A stretch of 64,000 bases of DNA from Pseudomonas sp. PSKL.D1 (GCF_028898945.1 NZ_CP118607.1:1536001-1600000), one strand, 5' to 3'; positions 53,872-63,376 are shown, counted from the first letter of the stretch. A program made the numbers and translations. Notes: a model not told the origin generated them from the letters alone.

Positions 53872-54798
53872 ATGAGCGCGGCCCGCAAGAACCCCGACGC
53901 CTTCGCCTTCCAGGTCATGCTGGGCCTGTGCCTGATCTGGGGTTGCCAGCAGGTACTGATCAAATCCGCCGCGGTGGACATCGCGCCCGTCATGCAGGCC
54001 GCCCTGCGCAACGGCATCGCGGCAGTGCTGGTGGGGCTGCTGGTGTGCTGGCGCGGTGGCTGGGAGCAAGTGGGCAGTACCTGGCGCGCCGGCCTGGTGG
54101 CGGGGGGCTTGTTCGGCCTGGAATTCCTGTTCATTGCAGAAGGCCTGAAGCTGACCTCGGCGGCGCACATGTCGGTGTTCCTCTACACCGCACCCGTGTT
54201 CACGGCCCTTGGGCTGCACTTCATGTTGCCAAGCGAACGCCTGCGCCTGTTGCAGTGGCTGGGCATCCTGCTCGCTTTCGGCGGTATCGCCACAGCATTT
54301 GCCGGGGGCATGTCATTCGCGGAAATGGACGGGCGCATGCTGCTGGGTGATGCCCTGGGCGTGTTGGCAGGCCTGGCGTGGGGCGCAACCACGGTGGTGA
54401 TCCGTGGGTCGCGGCTGTCGGAAGCCCCGGCGACCCTGACCTTGTTCTATCAACTGGCAGTCGGTTTCGCCGGGTTGTTGCTGATTGCCTTGTTCAGCGG
54501 GCAGATCGGCAACGTGACGCTGACGCCGTTGGCGGTGGGCAGTGTGCTGTTCCAGGGCATTGTGGTGTCTTTTGTCAGTTACCTCACCTGGTTCTGGTTG
54601 CTGCGCAAGTACCTGGCCTCGAACCTTGCCGTGTTCTCGTTCATCACACCGCTGTTCGGCGTCACCTTTGGGGTGCTGCTGCTGGATGAGCCCCTGAGCG
54701 CCAACTTCGTGCTAGGGGCGGTGATGGTGCTGATGGGCGTTATATTGGTGAGTGCCGAGCCTTGGGTGAAGCAGCAATTGCGTCGGGTGTTAGGGTGA
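53872..54798 (+). CDS. EamA/DMT family transporter
   Basis: This encodes 308 residues with about ten membrane segments in two halves. The first half begins VMLGLCLIWGCQQVLIKSAA and the second contains LAGLAWGATTVVIRGSRL, both common in DMT exporters; the last segment with VLGAVMVLMGVILVSAEP is also typical. Substrate unknown. GGAGG precedes the ATG. Its 3' end overlaps the end of the convergent MFS gene by 59 bases. Confidence 0.87.
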   Translation: MSAARKNPDAFAFQVMLGLCLIWGCQQVLIKSAAVDIAPVMQAALRNGIAAVLVGLLVCWRGGWEQVGSTWRAGLVAGGLFGLEFLFIAEGLKLTSAAHMSVFLYTAPVFTALGLHFMLPSERLRLLQWLGILLAFGGIATAFAGGMSFAEMDGRMLLGDALGVLAGLAWGATTVVIRGSRLSEAPATLTLFYQLAVGFAGLLLIALFSGQIGNVTLTPLAVGSVLFQGIVVSFVSYLTWFWLLRKYLASNLAVFSFITPLFGVTFGVLLLDEPLSANFVLGAVMVLMGVILVSAEPWVKQQLRRVLG

Positions 54799-55930
54799 GG
54801 TTTTTCCGGTTCTGGCCCGCAATCACCAGCACGCCGGCCACCCCCAGCCCCGCCGCAGCCAGCATCAGCGCCGGTTGCAGGCTGCCGCTGTAATGGTTGC
54901 TGACCGCCGCCAGCAACGGCCCGCTCAGTTGCCCCAGGGCAAAACAGGCTGTCAGCAAGCCGGCATTACGCTGCGTGGCATGCGGCGCCAACTCGCGCGA
55001 GCGTTGCATCACCAGCTGCATGCAGGCCAAAAACGGCGTGCCGCACAGCACCACACCCAGCGCCAGGCCAACGCCACCACCCATCAGGCAGGCCAGCACC
55101 CCCAGTCCCTGCAGCCACAGCGTCACGGTCAGCCAGGTTGAGGTGCGGCCCGCGCGCCGTAGGCTGACCAACCATACGCCCAACGCTGCGGCCACGCCAA
55201 AGGCTGGCCAGAACAGGTCGGCCATCCAGTTGCCCCGAAACTGCTGGTTGGCCATTTGCGACAGGAAGGTCGCTGGCAGGATATAGCCAATCCCATACAA
55301 GGCGTACACCAGGCCCAGCCGGCCGATGCCGACATTGCGCACCGGCTGTTGCACCGATGCCACGGCAGCTTCCTGCGGGCGAGGCAGCCAAGGCAGCACG
55401 GCCAGCAGCATGACCAGCGCGGCCACCGCATAAACCAACCACAACGCTGCCGAACTCAATCCGAACAAGTGCGCCACCAGCGCCAACAGGCCGGTAACGG
55501 CAATGCCGACGCCAGGCCCGGCAAACACCAGTGCCCCGGCACGCTGGCGCTGATGCGCATTGGCTATCTGTTGGCTCAGGCTGGTAATCATTACCAGCAC
55601 CCAGGCGCTGGCCACCCCGGTGCCAAAGCGCAGCAGCAGATGCGCCCAGAAGCCGTTGGCGGCCCAGGATGCCAGTGTCAGCAGCACACACAACCACAGC
55701 CCGCCATGCAGGCGCAGCCGCACTTGCCCCGGTTTGCGGGCGAACATGGCGTCCAGTGCGCCGAGGAAGTAACCCAGGTAGTTGGCTGCCGCCACCAGGC
55801 CGGCGGCGGTCAGGTCGAACTGGCCCTCGGCAATCAGTTGCGGCAGTTGCGGGGTCAGGGCAAAGCGGCCGATGCCCATGGCCATCATCAGGGCCACGGC
55901 GCTGGCCAGCAGTTGTACGAGCGGCGACAT
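54740..55930 (-). CDS. MFS transporter, YbfB/YjiJ family
   Basis: This encodes 396 residues from the ATG at 55930, which has AGGAG eight bases upstream; the open frame extends further upstream but without family sequence. About twelve membrane segments are visible. ASAVALMMAMGIGRFALTPQLP is the start motif of the YbfB/YjiJ group, followed by AGLVAAANYLGYFLGALDA. It is an inner-membrane exporter or importer of unknown substrate. It is divergent from a LysR gene that probably controls it. Confidence 0.85.
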   Translation of the reverse strand: MSPLVQLLASAVALMMAMGIGRFALTPQLPQLIAEGQFDLTAAGLVAAANYLGYFLGALDAMFARKPGQVRLRLHGGLWLCVLLTLASWAANGFWAHLLLRFGTGVASAWVLVMITSLSQQIANAHQRQRAGALVFAGPGVGIAVTGLLALVAHLFGLSSAALWLVYAVAALVMLLAVLPWLPRPQEAAVASVQQPVRNVGIGRLGLVYALYGIGYILPATFLSQMANQQFRGNWMADLFWPAFGVAAALGVWLVSLRRAGRTSTWLTVTLWLQGLGVLACLMGGGVGLALGVVLCGTPFLACMQLVMQRSRELAPHATQRNAGLLTACFALGQLSGPLLAAVSNHYSGSLQPALMLAAAGLGVAGVLVIAGQNRKNLTLTPDAIAASPKARHSPI

Positions 55931-55985
55931 GAGATAACTCCTGCGCGAGGGTAAGCGATGGATGGCAGGGTAGGGCGGATTGACT

Positions 55986-56000
55986 TTCAATAAAATTGAA
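55986..56000. promoter_or_regulatory. LysR-type binding palindrome
   Basis: TTCAATAAAATTGAA is a perfect T-N11-A type palindrome (TTCAA / TTGAA arms) in the 106-base divergent gap between the MFS gene and the LysR gene, so it is a good candidate for the regulator's binding site. Confidence 0.6.
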
Positions 56001-56036
56001 TAATGATGATCAAGTTGTTCTGTTTTGGAGAATGCT

Positions 56037-56930
56037 ATGGAGTTCAGCCAACTGCGCATCTTCCAGGCCGTGGCCGAGGAGGGTTCGATCACGCGCGCCG
56101 CCGAGCGCTTGCACCGGGTGCCGTCCAACCTGTCCACACGCCTGCGTCAGCTTGAAGAGCAATTGGGCGTGGAGTTATTTTTGCGCGAGCGCCAGCGCCT
56201 GCAGCTTTCGCCCGCAGGCAAGGTGTTGCTGGACTACGCCAATCGCTTGGCCGCACTGCATGACGAGGCTGTGGCAGCGGTGCAGGGCGGCCAGCCGGCG
56301 GGGGATTTCGTGCTGGGTACGATGTACAGCACCGCAGCCATCCACCTGCCGGCCTTGCTGGCGCGTTACCACCAGGCCTACCCGGCGGTGAACCTGCAGG
56401 TGCAGGCGGCGCCCACAGGGGATTTACTTGAGGGATTGCTGAGCCATCGCCTGGATGCCGCATTCATGGATGGCCCGCCACGCCTGGCCGGGCTCGATGG
56501 GGTGCTGCTGTGTGACGAGGTGCTGGTGATGATCACCAGCCCGGAACACCCGCCGGTGCATAGCGCCAAGGATGTGGCGGGCAAGGCCGTGTTCACGTTC
56601 CGCCAGGGCTGTTCCTACCGCATGCGGCTGGAAGCCTGGTACGCCCACGCCCATACGCCAATGGGCCGGGTGATGGAAATCGAGTCGTACCAAGCCATGC
56701 TGGCCTGCGTGATTGCCGGTGCAGGCGTGGCCATGATGGCCCAGTCCATGCTCGACAGCCTGCCGGGGCGCGGCGCAGTGAAGGTTCACAGGCTGCAGGC
56801 GCCGTTCGATCAGGCGCAGACGTGGCTGATGTGGCGCCAGGGCATGCGCGGGGCGAATTTGCAGGCGTGGGTCGACTTGCAACAAAGCGAAACGATTAAC
56901 CAATCGTCGGAATACGCCGTTTCCGCTTGA
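56037..56930 (+). CDS. LysR family transcriptional regulator
   Basis: This encodes 297 residues from the ATG at 56037 with GGAGA upstream. The N-terminal winged helix-turn-helix is clear (MEFSQLRIFQAVAEEGSITR, then RVPSNLSTRLRQLEEQLGVELF); the rest is a periplasmic-binding-like effector domain beginning FVLGTMYSTAAIHLP. It is divergent from the MFS gene and likely controls it. In P. aeruginosa a LysR gene also precedes PA1414 (PA1413), so it may be part of the conserved block. Its stop codon lies in a putative Anr box. Confidence 0.9.
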   Translation: MEFSQLRIFQAVAEEGSITRAAERLHRVPSNLSTRLRQLEEQLGVELFLRERQRLQLSPAGKVLLDYANRLAALHDEAVAAVQGGQPAGDFVLGTMYSTAAIHLPALLARYHQAYPAVNLQVQAAPTGDLLEGLLSHRLDAAFMDGPPRLAGLDGVLLCDEVLVMITSPEHPPVHSAKDVAGKAVFTFRQGCSYRMRLEAWYAHAHTPMGRVMEIESYQAMLACVIAGAGVAMMAQSMLDSLPGRGAVKVHRLQAPFDQAQTWLMWRQGMRGANLQAWVDLQQSETINQSSEYAVSA

Positions 56931-56940
56931 TCCGCGTCAA
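56927..56940 (+). promoter_or_regulatory. Putative Anr (FNR-type) binding site
   Basis: TTGATCCGCGTCAA fits the TTGAT-N4-(A/G)TCAA consensus of FNR/Anr sites, about 115 bases upstream of the small gene at 57055 and overlapping the LysR stop codon. A site here could activate that gene under low oxygen. Confidence 0.5.
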
Positions 56941-57054
56941 ACTGGCCCTTATCTGTAGGATTAAGGGCATGCGTAGTACAGGACATCGGACTATGATCTG
57001 TATAAAACATCTGAAGTTTGATTGACCGTGAGGCTGACCCGTCAAGGGGGCATT

Positions 57055-57183
57055 ATGAATAGACCTATGAACAACTGGCTCCACGACCTGGCGGTCGCAT
57101 TGGGGCTGATCCCACCACCCTTGCAGCCGGTGCCGATCCCGACTGACGAAGAGCAGCGCAAACGCCAGCCACGTCGTCGCTGA
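57055..57183 (+). CDS. Small conserved protein, PA1414 family
   Basis: This encodes 42 residues, MNRPMNNWLHDLAVALGLIP followed by a proline-rich stretch and a basic C-terminal tail (QRKRQPRRR). Length and pattern match the PA1414-type small protein of pseudomonads, and the neighbouring order is conserved. The ATG at 57055 has GGGGG nine bases upstream. Its function is unknown; in P. aeruginosa it is known from memory as oxygen-responsive. A strong terminator follows. Confidence 0.75.
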   Translation: MNRPMNNWLHDLAVALGLIPPPLQPVPIPTDEEQRKRQPRRR

Positions 57184-57188
57184 AATGC

Positions 57189-57227
57189 AAAAGGCCGCTG
57201 CATCATCGCTGATGCAGCGGCCTTTTT
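57189..57227. terminator. Bidirectional rho-independent terminator
   Basis: A 15-base stem (AAAGGCCGCTGCATCA / TGATGCAGCGGCCTTT) with a TCGC loop has a T run on the plus side and an A run on the other, and separates the convergent PA1414-like and symporter genes. Confidence 0.93.
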
Positions 57228-57239
57228 GTTGCCAGCCGA

Positions 57240-58619
57240 TCAGGCCAGCTTCACCTCACCCACTGGCTTTCGCGACAGCAGGCTCACCACCACGAAGCTC
57301 ACCAGGCCAATCGCCAGGCTGTAGTAGATCGGGGTGTTGGCATCCAGGCCATCCTTGAACATGAAGAACAACGCGGTGGCAAAGCCCAGCGACATGCTGG
57401 CGATGGCGCCGGCGGTGGTCGCGCGTTTCCAGAAGATGGCACCGATCAGCGGAATCAGCATGCCGCCCACCAGCAGGTTGTAAGCCAGGGTCAGGGCACT
57501 GATCACATCGTTCACCGCCAGGGCGATGCCCAGCACCACCAGGCCGGTGAGCAGGGTGAACAGGCGGTTGACGCCCAGGCTCGACTGCTTGCCGCCGCGC
57601 AGCTTGGGCAGCAGGTCTTCGGTCAGGGTGGTCGACGCAGCCAGCAGGCCGGCACTGGCGGTGGACATCATCGCAGCCAGGGCAGCGGCCATCAGCAGGC
57701 CACGCACACCTTCCGGCAACTGGCCCTTGATCATTTCGGCAAAGGCGTTGTTCGGGTTGGCCAGGTCGGGCATCAGCACATGAGCGGCCATACCGATCAG
57801 GGCGCAGGCCAGGCCGTACAGCACGCAGTAGATACCGGCGGTGGTACCGGCGCGCTGGCAGACCTTTTCGTCACGGGCGGTGAACACCCGCTGCCAGATG
57901 TCCTGGCCAATCAGGATGCCGAAGAAGTAGATCAGGAAGTAGGTGATGATGGTGTCCCAGCCGATGGTGGTCCAGCTGAAGCTTGCCGCTGGCAGCTTGG
58001 TCACCAGGGCGTCCCAGCCGCCTGCGTTGTACAGGCAGATCGGCAGCAGGATGAACATCAGGCCCACGGTCTTGATCACGAACTGCACGATGTCGGTCAG
58101 GGTCAGCGACCACATGCCGCCGATGGTCGAGTACGCCACCACCACGCCACCGCCAAACAGCATGGCCATCCAGAACGGCACATCCAGCAGCACTTGCAGC
58201 ACGGTGCCCATGGCCAGGGTCGAAGTGGTTGCAATCATCAGGGCGTAAGCGAGCATGATCGCTGCGCTGGCCTGGCGTGCCATGGGGTTGTAACGACGCT
58301 CCAGCACCTGGGTGACGGTGAAGATCTTCAGGCGCAGCAGCGGTTTGGCGAGGAACAGGTTCAGGGCGATGATGCCCAGGCCCAGTGCTGCGCACAGCCA
58401 GAAGCCGGAAATGCCGTGGACGTAGCCCAGGCGCACGGTGCCTACGGTGGACGCGCCGCCGAGTACGGTGGTGGCCATGGTGCCCATGTACAGGGTTGGG
58501 CCCAGGTTGCGGCCGGCCACCAGGTAGTCTTCGTGGGTTTTTGCACGGCGCATGCCGTACCAGCCCAGTGCGAGCATGCCGGCGGCATAGATCATTACAA
58601 CGATGATGTCCAAGGCCAT
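57240..58619 (-). CDS. Sodium:solute symporter (SSS family)
   Basis: This encodes 459 residues from the ATG at 58619 (GGGAGA upstream) with about thirteen membrane segments. VMIYAAGMLALGWYGMRRAK followed by DYLVAGRNLGP is the typical SSS start; ISGFWLCAALGLGI and GGMWSLTLTDIVQF are also family motifs. Its place next to guanidinobutyrase matches PA1418-PA1421 of P. aeruginosa, so uptake of 4-guanidinobutyrate or a related guanidino compound is likely. Substrate is an inference. Confidence 0.87.
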   Translation of the reverse strand: MALDIIVVMIYAAGMLALGWYGMRRAKTHEDYLVAGRNLGPTLYMGTMATTVLGGASTVGTVRLGYVHGISGFWLCAALGLGIIALNLFLAKPLLRLKIFTVTQVLERRYNPMARQASAAIMLAYALMIATTSTLAMGTVLQVLLDVPFWMAMLFGGGVVVAYSTIGGMWSLTLTDIVQFVIKTVGLMFILLPICLYNAGGWDALVTKLPAASFSWTTIGWDTIITYFLIYFFGILIGQDIWQRVFTARDEKVCQRAGTTAGIYCVLYGLACALIGMAAHVLMPDLANPNNAFAEMIKGQLPEGVRGLLMAAALAAMMSTASAGLLAASTTLTEDLLPKLRGGKQSSLGVNRLFTLLTGLVVLGIALAVNDVISALTLAYNLLVGGMLIPLIGAIFWKRATTAGAIASMSLGFATALFFMFKDGLDANTPIYYSLAIGLVSFVVVSLLSRKPVGEVKLA

Positions 58620-58744
58620 TGGGGGTCTCCCGATTATCTTTATTATGGCGAGATCGACCACGCGGGCGTGTTCACGGCGCCCGGCGGTCTTGTCGTGTAG
58701 GTGTCATGGCTCCTGCCGTTGTATCAGTCCATCACTGCCCGATT

Positions 58745-58860
58745 GTGGGAGCGGCCTTGTGTCGCGAAAGGGCTGCGAAGCGGCCCCGGGTTTTCAGCTT
58801 CGCAGCACAGATGGCCGGGGCCGCTTTGCGGCCCTTTCGCGACACAAGGCCGCTCCCACA
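58745..58860. repeat. Inverted pair of REP elements
   Basis: GTGGGAGCGGCCTTGTGTCG and its complement end the repeat; CGCGAAAGGGCTGCGAAGCG and CGCTTTGCGGCCCTTTCGCG lie inside. It separates the symporter and guanidinobutyrase genes on the same strand. Confidence 0.85.
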
Positions 58861-58864
58861 ACGG

Positions 58865-59827
58865 TCAGCGGCGTACCACGCCCGGCAGCACGCAGAGCAT
58901 TTCGAACAACAGGTTGGCCCCCAGCAGCGAAGTGTTGCCGGTGGTGTCGTAAGGCGGGGAGACTTCGACCAGGTCACAGCCAATCAGGTCCAGGCCGTGG
59001 CAGCCGCGGATGATCTCCATTGCCTGAATGGTCGTCAAGCCGCCGATTTCCGGGGTGCCGGTGCCCGGGGCCCAGGCCGGGTCGATGCCGTCGATGTCGA
59101 ACGACAGGTACACCGGGCCGCCACCGACTTTTTCGCGCACTTCGGCCATCAGCGGTTCCAGTGATTTGTGCCAGCACTCTTCGGCCTGCACCACGCGGAA
59201 GCCCTGGCGGCGGCTCCAGTTGAAGTCGTCAGCGGTGTAGCCCTGGGCGCGCAGGCCAATCTGCACCACGCGGTCGCAGTCCAGCAGGCCTTCTTCCACG
59301 GCGCGGCGGAAGGTGGTGCCGTGGGCGATCTTCTCGCCGAACATGTGGTCGTTGACGTCGGCGTGGGCATCGATGTGCACCAGGCCAATCTTGCCGTGCT
59401 TTTTATGCAGCGCGCGCAGGATCGGCAGGGTGATGGTGTGGTCGCCACCCAGGGTCATCGGGATGATGTTGTGTTCGAGGATCTCGTCGTAGGCTTCTTC
59501 GATGATGCGCACGGCGTCGAGCAGGTTGAAGGTGTTGATGGCCACGTCACCGATGTCGGCCACTGACAGCGAATCGAACGGGGCGGCACCGGTGGCCATG
59601 TTGTACGGCCGGATCATCACCGATTCGGCGCGAATCTGCCGTGGGCCAAAGCGGGTGCCGGAGCGCAGCGAGGTGCCGATGTCCAGCGGCACGCCAATGA
59701 AGGCAGCATCCAGGCCTTCGGCGCTTTGCAGGTGGGGCAGGCGAAGCATGGTGGCGATGCCGCCAAAACGCGGCATTTCGTTGCCGCCCAGTGGTTGGTG
59801 AAGAATCTTGTCCACGGTGGGCCTCAT
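58865..59827 (-). CDS. gbuA: Guanidinobutyrase/agmatinase family ureohydrolase
   Basis: This encodes 320 residues from the ATG at 59827, which gives the family start MRPTVDKILHQPLGGNEMPR. The binuclear manganese motifs are intact: GGDHT, DAHADVNDH and SFDIDGIDPAWAPGTGTPE. It hydrolyses a guanidino substrate to an amine and urea. The choice of guanidinobutyrase over agmatinase rests on synteny with PA1421 (gbuA), the adjacent LysR gene and symporter; activity on agmatine is not excluded by sequence. Confidence 0.85.
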   Translation of the reverse strand: MRPTVDKILHQPLGGNEMPRFGGIATMLRLPHLQSAEGLDAAFIGVPLDIGTSLRSGTRFGPRQIRAESVMIRPYNMATGAAPFDSLSVADIGDVAINTFNLLDAVRIIEEAYDEILEHNIIPMTLGGDHTITLPILRALHKKHGKIGLVHIDAHADVNDHMFGEKIAHGTTFRRAVEEGLLDCDRVVQIGLRAQGYTADDFNWSRRQGFRVVQAEECWHKSLEPLMAEVREKVGGGPVYLSFDIDGIDPAWAPGTGTPEIGGLTTIQAMEIIRGCHGLDLIGCDLVEVSPPYDTTGNTSLLGANLLFEMLCVLPGVVRR

Positions 59828-60039
59828 CAGTCGGTCGATTGTTTTGTTTGTTCGAACCTGTGCCGCCGCGCGCCTTTCAGAGTGGTTATGCCGGCGGGCA
59901 GGGACATTTCGGCCAAGTCTGCGCAAGGTAGTGCGTGGGAAAAATCGCTACCGGCAAATACTTACTTCAGGAATTTCTGAACTAAAGGCCGCCGGACCGG
60001 TTAGACTGCGCGCAAATACCCCAGCGGAACCGTTGCACC

Positions 60040-60933
60040 ATGGCCTCGACCCTGCCCGACCTGAAACTGCTGCGCATCTTCGTCAGCGTGGTGCGCCACC
60101 AGGGGTTCGCCAATGCCCAGCGCGACCTCAACTTGTCCACGTCGGCCATCAGCACTTACATGAGCCAGCTCGAAGGGGCGCTGGGCATCGTGCTGTGCCA
60201 CCGGGGGCGGGGCGGTTTCAGCCTGACCAGCAAAGGCGAGCTGTTCCACCAGGAGACCTTGCGCCTGCTGGCCGAGTTGGACGGTTTCGAGCAGTACGCC
60301 GCTGCGCTCAAGGGCGAGCTGCGCGGCACCCTCAACCTCGGCGTGATCGACTCCACCGTCGGCGACCGTGCGCTGCCGCTGGCCGAAGCCATTGGTGCCT
60401 ACAGCCAGGAACACCCGGCCGTGCACCTGCACCTGTCGGTGTCCAGTCCGTACGAGTTGCAACTGGGGGTGCAGGACAACCGCCTCGACCTGGCCATTGG
60501 CGCGTTCTCTTCGCGCATGAGCGGCCTGGTGTACCAGCCGCTGTACCGCGAGCAGCACTGGCTTTACTGCAGCAGCCGCCACCCACTGTTCGCCGAACGG
60601 CGCATCCCCGAGCAGGTCATTACCCAGCAGCGCATGGTCGGGCGTGGTTACTGGAGCCAGGCCGAACTGGCCCGCCACGGCTTCAAGCACAGCGCTGCAA
60701 CGGTGGAGAGCATGGAGGCGCAGCTGATCCTGATCCTTTCTGGTGCCTACATCGGTTACCTGCCCGAGCACTACGCCCAGGCCTGGGCCGACAAGGGTGA
60801 TTTGCGCGTGCTTTCCCCGGCCACCTTCGGCTATCAGGCGCCATTTTCGTTGATCATCCGGCGCGGGCGCAGCCGCGAGCCCTTGATCCAGACGTTCCGC
60901 GACCTGCTCAAAAGCCAGCTCATTGTCGGTTGA
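60040..60933 (+). CDS. gbuR: LysR family regulator, GbuR-like
   Basis: This encodes 297 residues. The helix-turn-helix occupies residues 8-65 (LKLLRIFVSVVRHQGFANAQ, then LNLSTSAISTYMSQLEGALG) and the effector domain starts near 95 (GTLNLGVIDSTVGD). It is divergent from gbuA with a 212-base gap, the normal arrangement for a LysR activator and its target. Symbol by synteny with PA1422. Confidence 0.85.
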   Translation: MASTLPDLKLLRIFVSVVRHQGFANAQRDLNLSTSAISTYMSQLEGALGIVLCHRGRGGFSLTSKGELFHQETLRLLAELDGFEQYAAALKGELRGTLNLGVIDSTVGDRALPLAEAIGAYSQEHPAVHLHLSVSSPYELQLGVQDNRLDLAIGAFSSRMSGLVYQPLYREQHWLYCSSRHPLFAERRIPEQVITQQRMVGRGYWSQAELARHGFKHSAATVESMEAQLILILSGAYIGYLPEHYAQAWADKGDLRVLSPATFGYQAPFSLIIRRGRSREPLIQTFRDLLKSQLIVG

Positions 60934-61072
60934 TAAACGCGCTGTATCGGACCCTGCGTCGAGATAGGGAAATTTCCTACAAAACCTGACCGCTTCCGCG
61001 GTGGCACTCTGCTAAACCTCTACTTGCTTTGATGATTTTCCCCTTTCATCTATACAAGCAAGGACCGCCCAG

Positions 61073-62638
61073 ATGCGCATGAATTTGCCCGTCACTGAGC
61101 ACGAAAGAACGTTCCCCAGCGAGCAGCGCCTGATCTCCACGACGGACCTCAACAGCCGGATCACCTATTGCAACGATGCTTTCGTGGCGATCAGCGGGTT
61201 CACCTACGACGAACTGGTCGGCCAGCCGCACAACCTGGTGCGCCACCCCGACATGCCGCCGGCGGTCTTCGGCCATATGTGGGACACCCTCAAACAAGGC
61301 AAACCCTGGATGGGCGTGGTGAAAAATCGCGCCAAGAACGGCGATTTCTACTGGGTGAGTGCTTACGTCACGGCCGTTTACGAAAACGGGCGCATCAGCG
61401 GTTACGAGTCGGTGCGCTCCGTGCCGACCCGCGAGCAGATCCGCCGCGCCGAGGCCCTGTATGCGCGGCTGCGCGCCGGGCGTTCGGCGGTGCCATGGGC
61501 GGCAAAACTCAGCCATGGCCTGGGCAGCGGCTGGCCGCTGATTGGCGCGGGCTTGCTGTCTGCCGCCGCCTACCTGTGGTTGCCGCCCTACGCCGCGCTT
61601 GGCGTGCTGATGGCCAGCCTGCTGGTGGCCTGGTACCTCATCGAGCAGCGTCAGGACCAAGCCATCCGCCGTACCCTGGCTGAACACCCCAAAGCCTTCA
61701 CCAGCCCATTGGTTGCGCTGACTTACAGCGACAACCCGGGCCTGCGTGGCCAGCTGGACCTGGCCATCATCAGCGAAGAAGCCCGCCTGCAGACCGCGCT
61801 GACCCGCCTGGTGGACGCCGGGGTCGGGGTGAAGTCGCGGGCCGCGCAATCTGCCGACCTGTCCGACGCCCAGGCGCAGATGCTCGACCGCCAACGCAGC
61901 GAAACCGACCAGTCGGCCACCGCCATTGCGCAAATGGCGGCGACCATCCAGGAAGTGACCCACAACGTGCAAAGTACTGCCCACGCGGCCGGTGATGCCG
62001 ACCAACTGGCCCAGCAAGGCAGCGAGCTGGCGAAACAGAGCCTCAAGGCCATGGGCAGCATGAGCGAGGCCGTGACGGACATCGGCCAGGCGGTGAATGC
62101 CCTGGCCGAGCAAACCCAGTCCATCGGCAGCGTGGTCGACACCATTACGTCGATTGCCGAACAGACCAACCTGCTGGCGCTGAACGCTGCGATCGAGGCG
62201 GCCCGTGCTGGCGAGCAGGGCAGGGGTTTTGCCGTGGTGGCCGACGAAGTACGGTCGCTGGCCCAGCGGACCCGTTCGTCCACCGAGGAAATCCACCACA
62301 TCATCGCCTCGTTGCGCGCAGGCGCCGAGCGTGCGGTGAGCACGGCCAACCGCGGCGAGCAGATTTCGCGGGACAGCGTGCACAGCGTCGAGGCGGTGCA
62401 GTCGGCCCTGGCCGGCATTGCCCAGGCGGTCAGCCGCATCACCGGCATGAGCCAGCAGATGGCCACGGCGTCGGAGCAGCAAAGCCACGTGGCTGAAGAC
62501 ATCAACCAGCAGATCGTGCGGATTGCGCAGTTGTGCGACCAGAGTGCCGGGCAGGCCAAGCAGGGGGCGGAAATCAGCCAGGACCTGGAGCGCATGGCGG
62601 AGTACCTGCACAGCCTGGCGGAGCGGTTTAATCGGTGA
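61073..62638 (+). CDS. aer: PAS-containing aerotaxis chemoreceptor
   Basis: This encodes 521 residues, the length of Aer. An N-terminal PAS domain (residues about 15-115: [40 protein letters not shown]) would bind FAD, two hydrophobic segments lie near 165-210, and the C-terminal half is a methyl-accepting signalling domain with the hairpin motif [20 protein letters not shown] and [15 protein letters not shown]. It would steer the flagella toward favourable oxygen or redox. AAGGA precedes the start. It is next to gbuR, as PA1423 is in P. aeruginosa. Confidence 0.9.
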   Translation: MRMNLPVTEHERTFPSEQRLISTTDLNSRITYCNDAFVAISGFTYDELVGQPHNLVRHPDMPPAVFGHMWDTLKQGKPWMGVVKNRAKNGDFYWVSAYVTAVYENGRISGYESVRSVPTREQIRRAEALYARLRAGRSAVPWAAKLSHGLGSGWPLIGAGLLSAAAYLWLPPYAALGVLMASLLVAWYLIEQRQDQAIRRTLAEHPKAFTSPLVALTYSDNPGLRGQLDLAIISEEARLQTALTRLVDAGVGVKSRAAQSADLSDAQAQMLDRQRSETDQSATAIAQMAATIQEVTHNVQSTAHAAGDADQLAQQGSELAKQSLKAMGSMSEAVTDIGQAVNALAEQTQSIGSVVDTITSIAEQTNLLALNAAIEAARAGEQGRGFAVVADEVRSLAQRTRSSTEEIHHIIASLRAGAERAVSTANRGEQISRDSVHSVEAVQSALAGIAQAVSRITGMSQQMATASEQQSHVAEDINQQIVRIAQLCDQSAGQAKQGAEISQDLERMAEYLHSLAERFNR

Positions 62639-62776
62639 GGTGTGTGGGCTTCGGGTGAATGGCGTAGGTTATTGGCTGTGTTTGAGATCGGGCGCCGCCG
62701 CGCGGCGCTCGATCTCACAGGCGACATACCCCCCCAAGCCTATGGCAAACTACGCCGGGTAAGGAGAACCCCCCCC

Positions 62777-63376
62777 ATGCCCAGACCCCGCTGCGAGCGC
62801 TGCACCCGCCCGCTCGACCATTGCCTATGCCCGCTCATCCCGCACCTGCCCAGCCGCACCCGCGTGGTGCTCCTGCAGCACCCCAGCGAAACTTCCCACG
62901 CCCTGAACACCGCCCGACTGGCAGCCCTGGGCCTGACCAATGCCGAGTTGCGCGTTGGTGAAGTGTTCGAAAACCTTGAAGCCTTGCTGCAAACACCAGG
63001 CTACCGCCCCGTGCTGCTGTTCCCCGGCGAGCACGCACAAGCCTTGTGCGCGTCCCCCTCGGCGGATGAGCTGCCACTGCTGCTGATCGTGCCCGACGGC
63101 ACCTGGCGCAAGGCGCGCAAGATGCTTTACCTGAACCCTGTGCTGGAAGCGCTGCCCAAGGTCACCCTGGCGAACGTGCCACCCTCCCGTTATCGCCTGC
63201 GCAAGGCACCGGAGCCGGGTGCGGTATCGACCCTCGAAGCGGTGGTACACGCATTGAACGTGCTGGAGGCACCGGCCCGTTTCGATGCTTTGCTCAAACC
63301 CTTCGAGGCATTGATAGAAGGCCAGATCAGCGCGATGGGCTGCGAAACGTTTGAACGCAACCACGGCGATATTTGA
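62777..63376 (+). CDS. tapT: DTW-domain tRNA-uridine aminocarboxypropyltransferase
   Basis: This encodes 199 residues from the ATG at 62777 (AAGGAGA upstream). A CxxC-type motif is near the start (RCERCTRPLDHCLCP), and the DTW motif appears as DGTWRKARKM. The family includes TapT/TuaA, which adds the acp group to uridine 47 of tRNA using SAM. Good fit in length and motifs; substrate tRNA not provable here. Confidence 0.85.
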   Translation: MPRPRCERCTRPLDHCLCPLIPHLPSRTRVVLLQHPSETSHALNTARLAALGLTNAELRVGEVFENLEALLQTPGYRPVLLFPGEHAQALCASPSADELPLLLIVPDGTWRKARKMLYLNPVLEALPKVTLANVPPSRYRLRKAPEPGAVSTLEAVVHALNVLEAPARFDALLKPFEALIEGQISAMGCETFERNHGDI

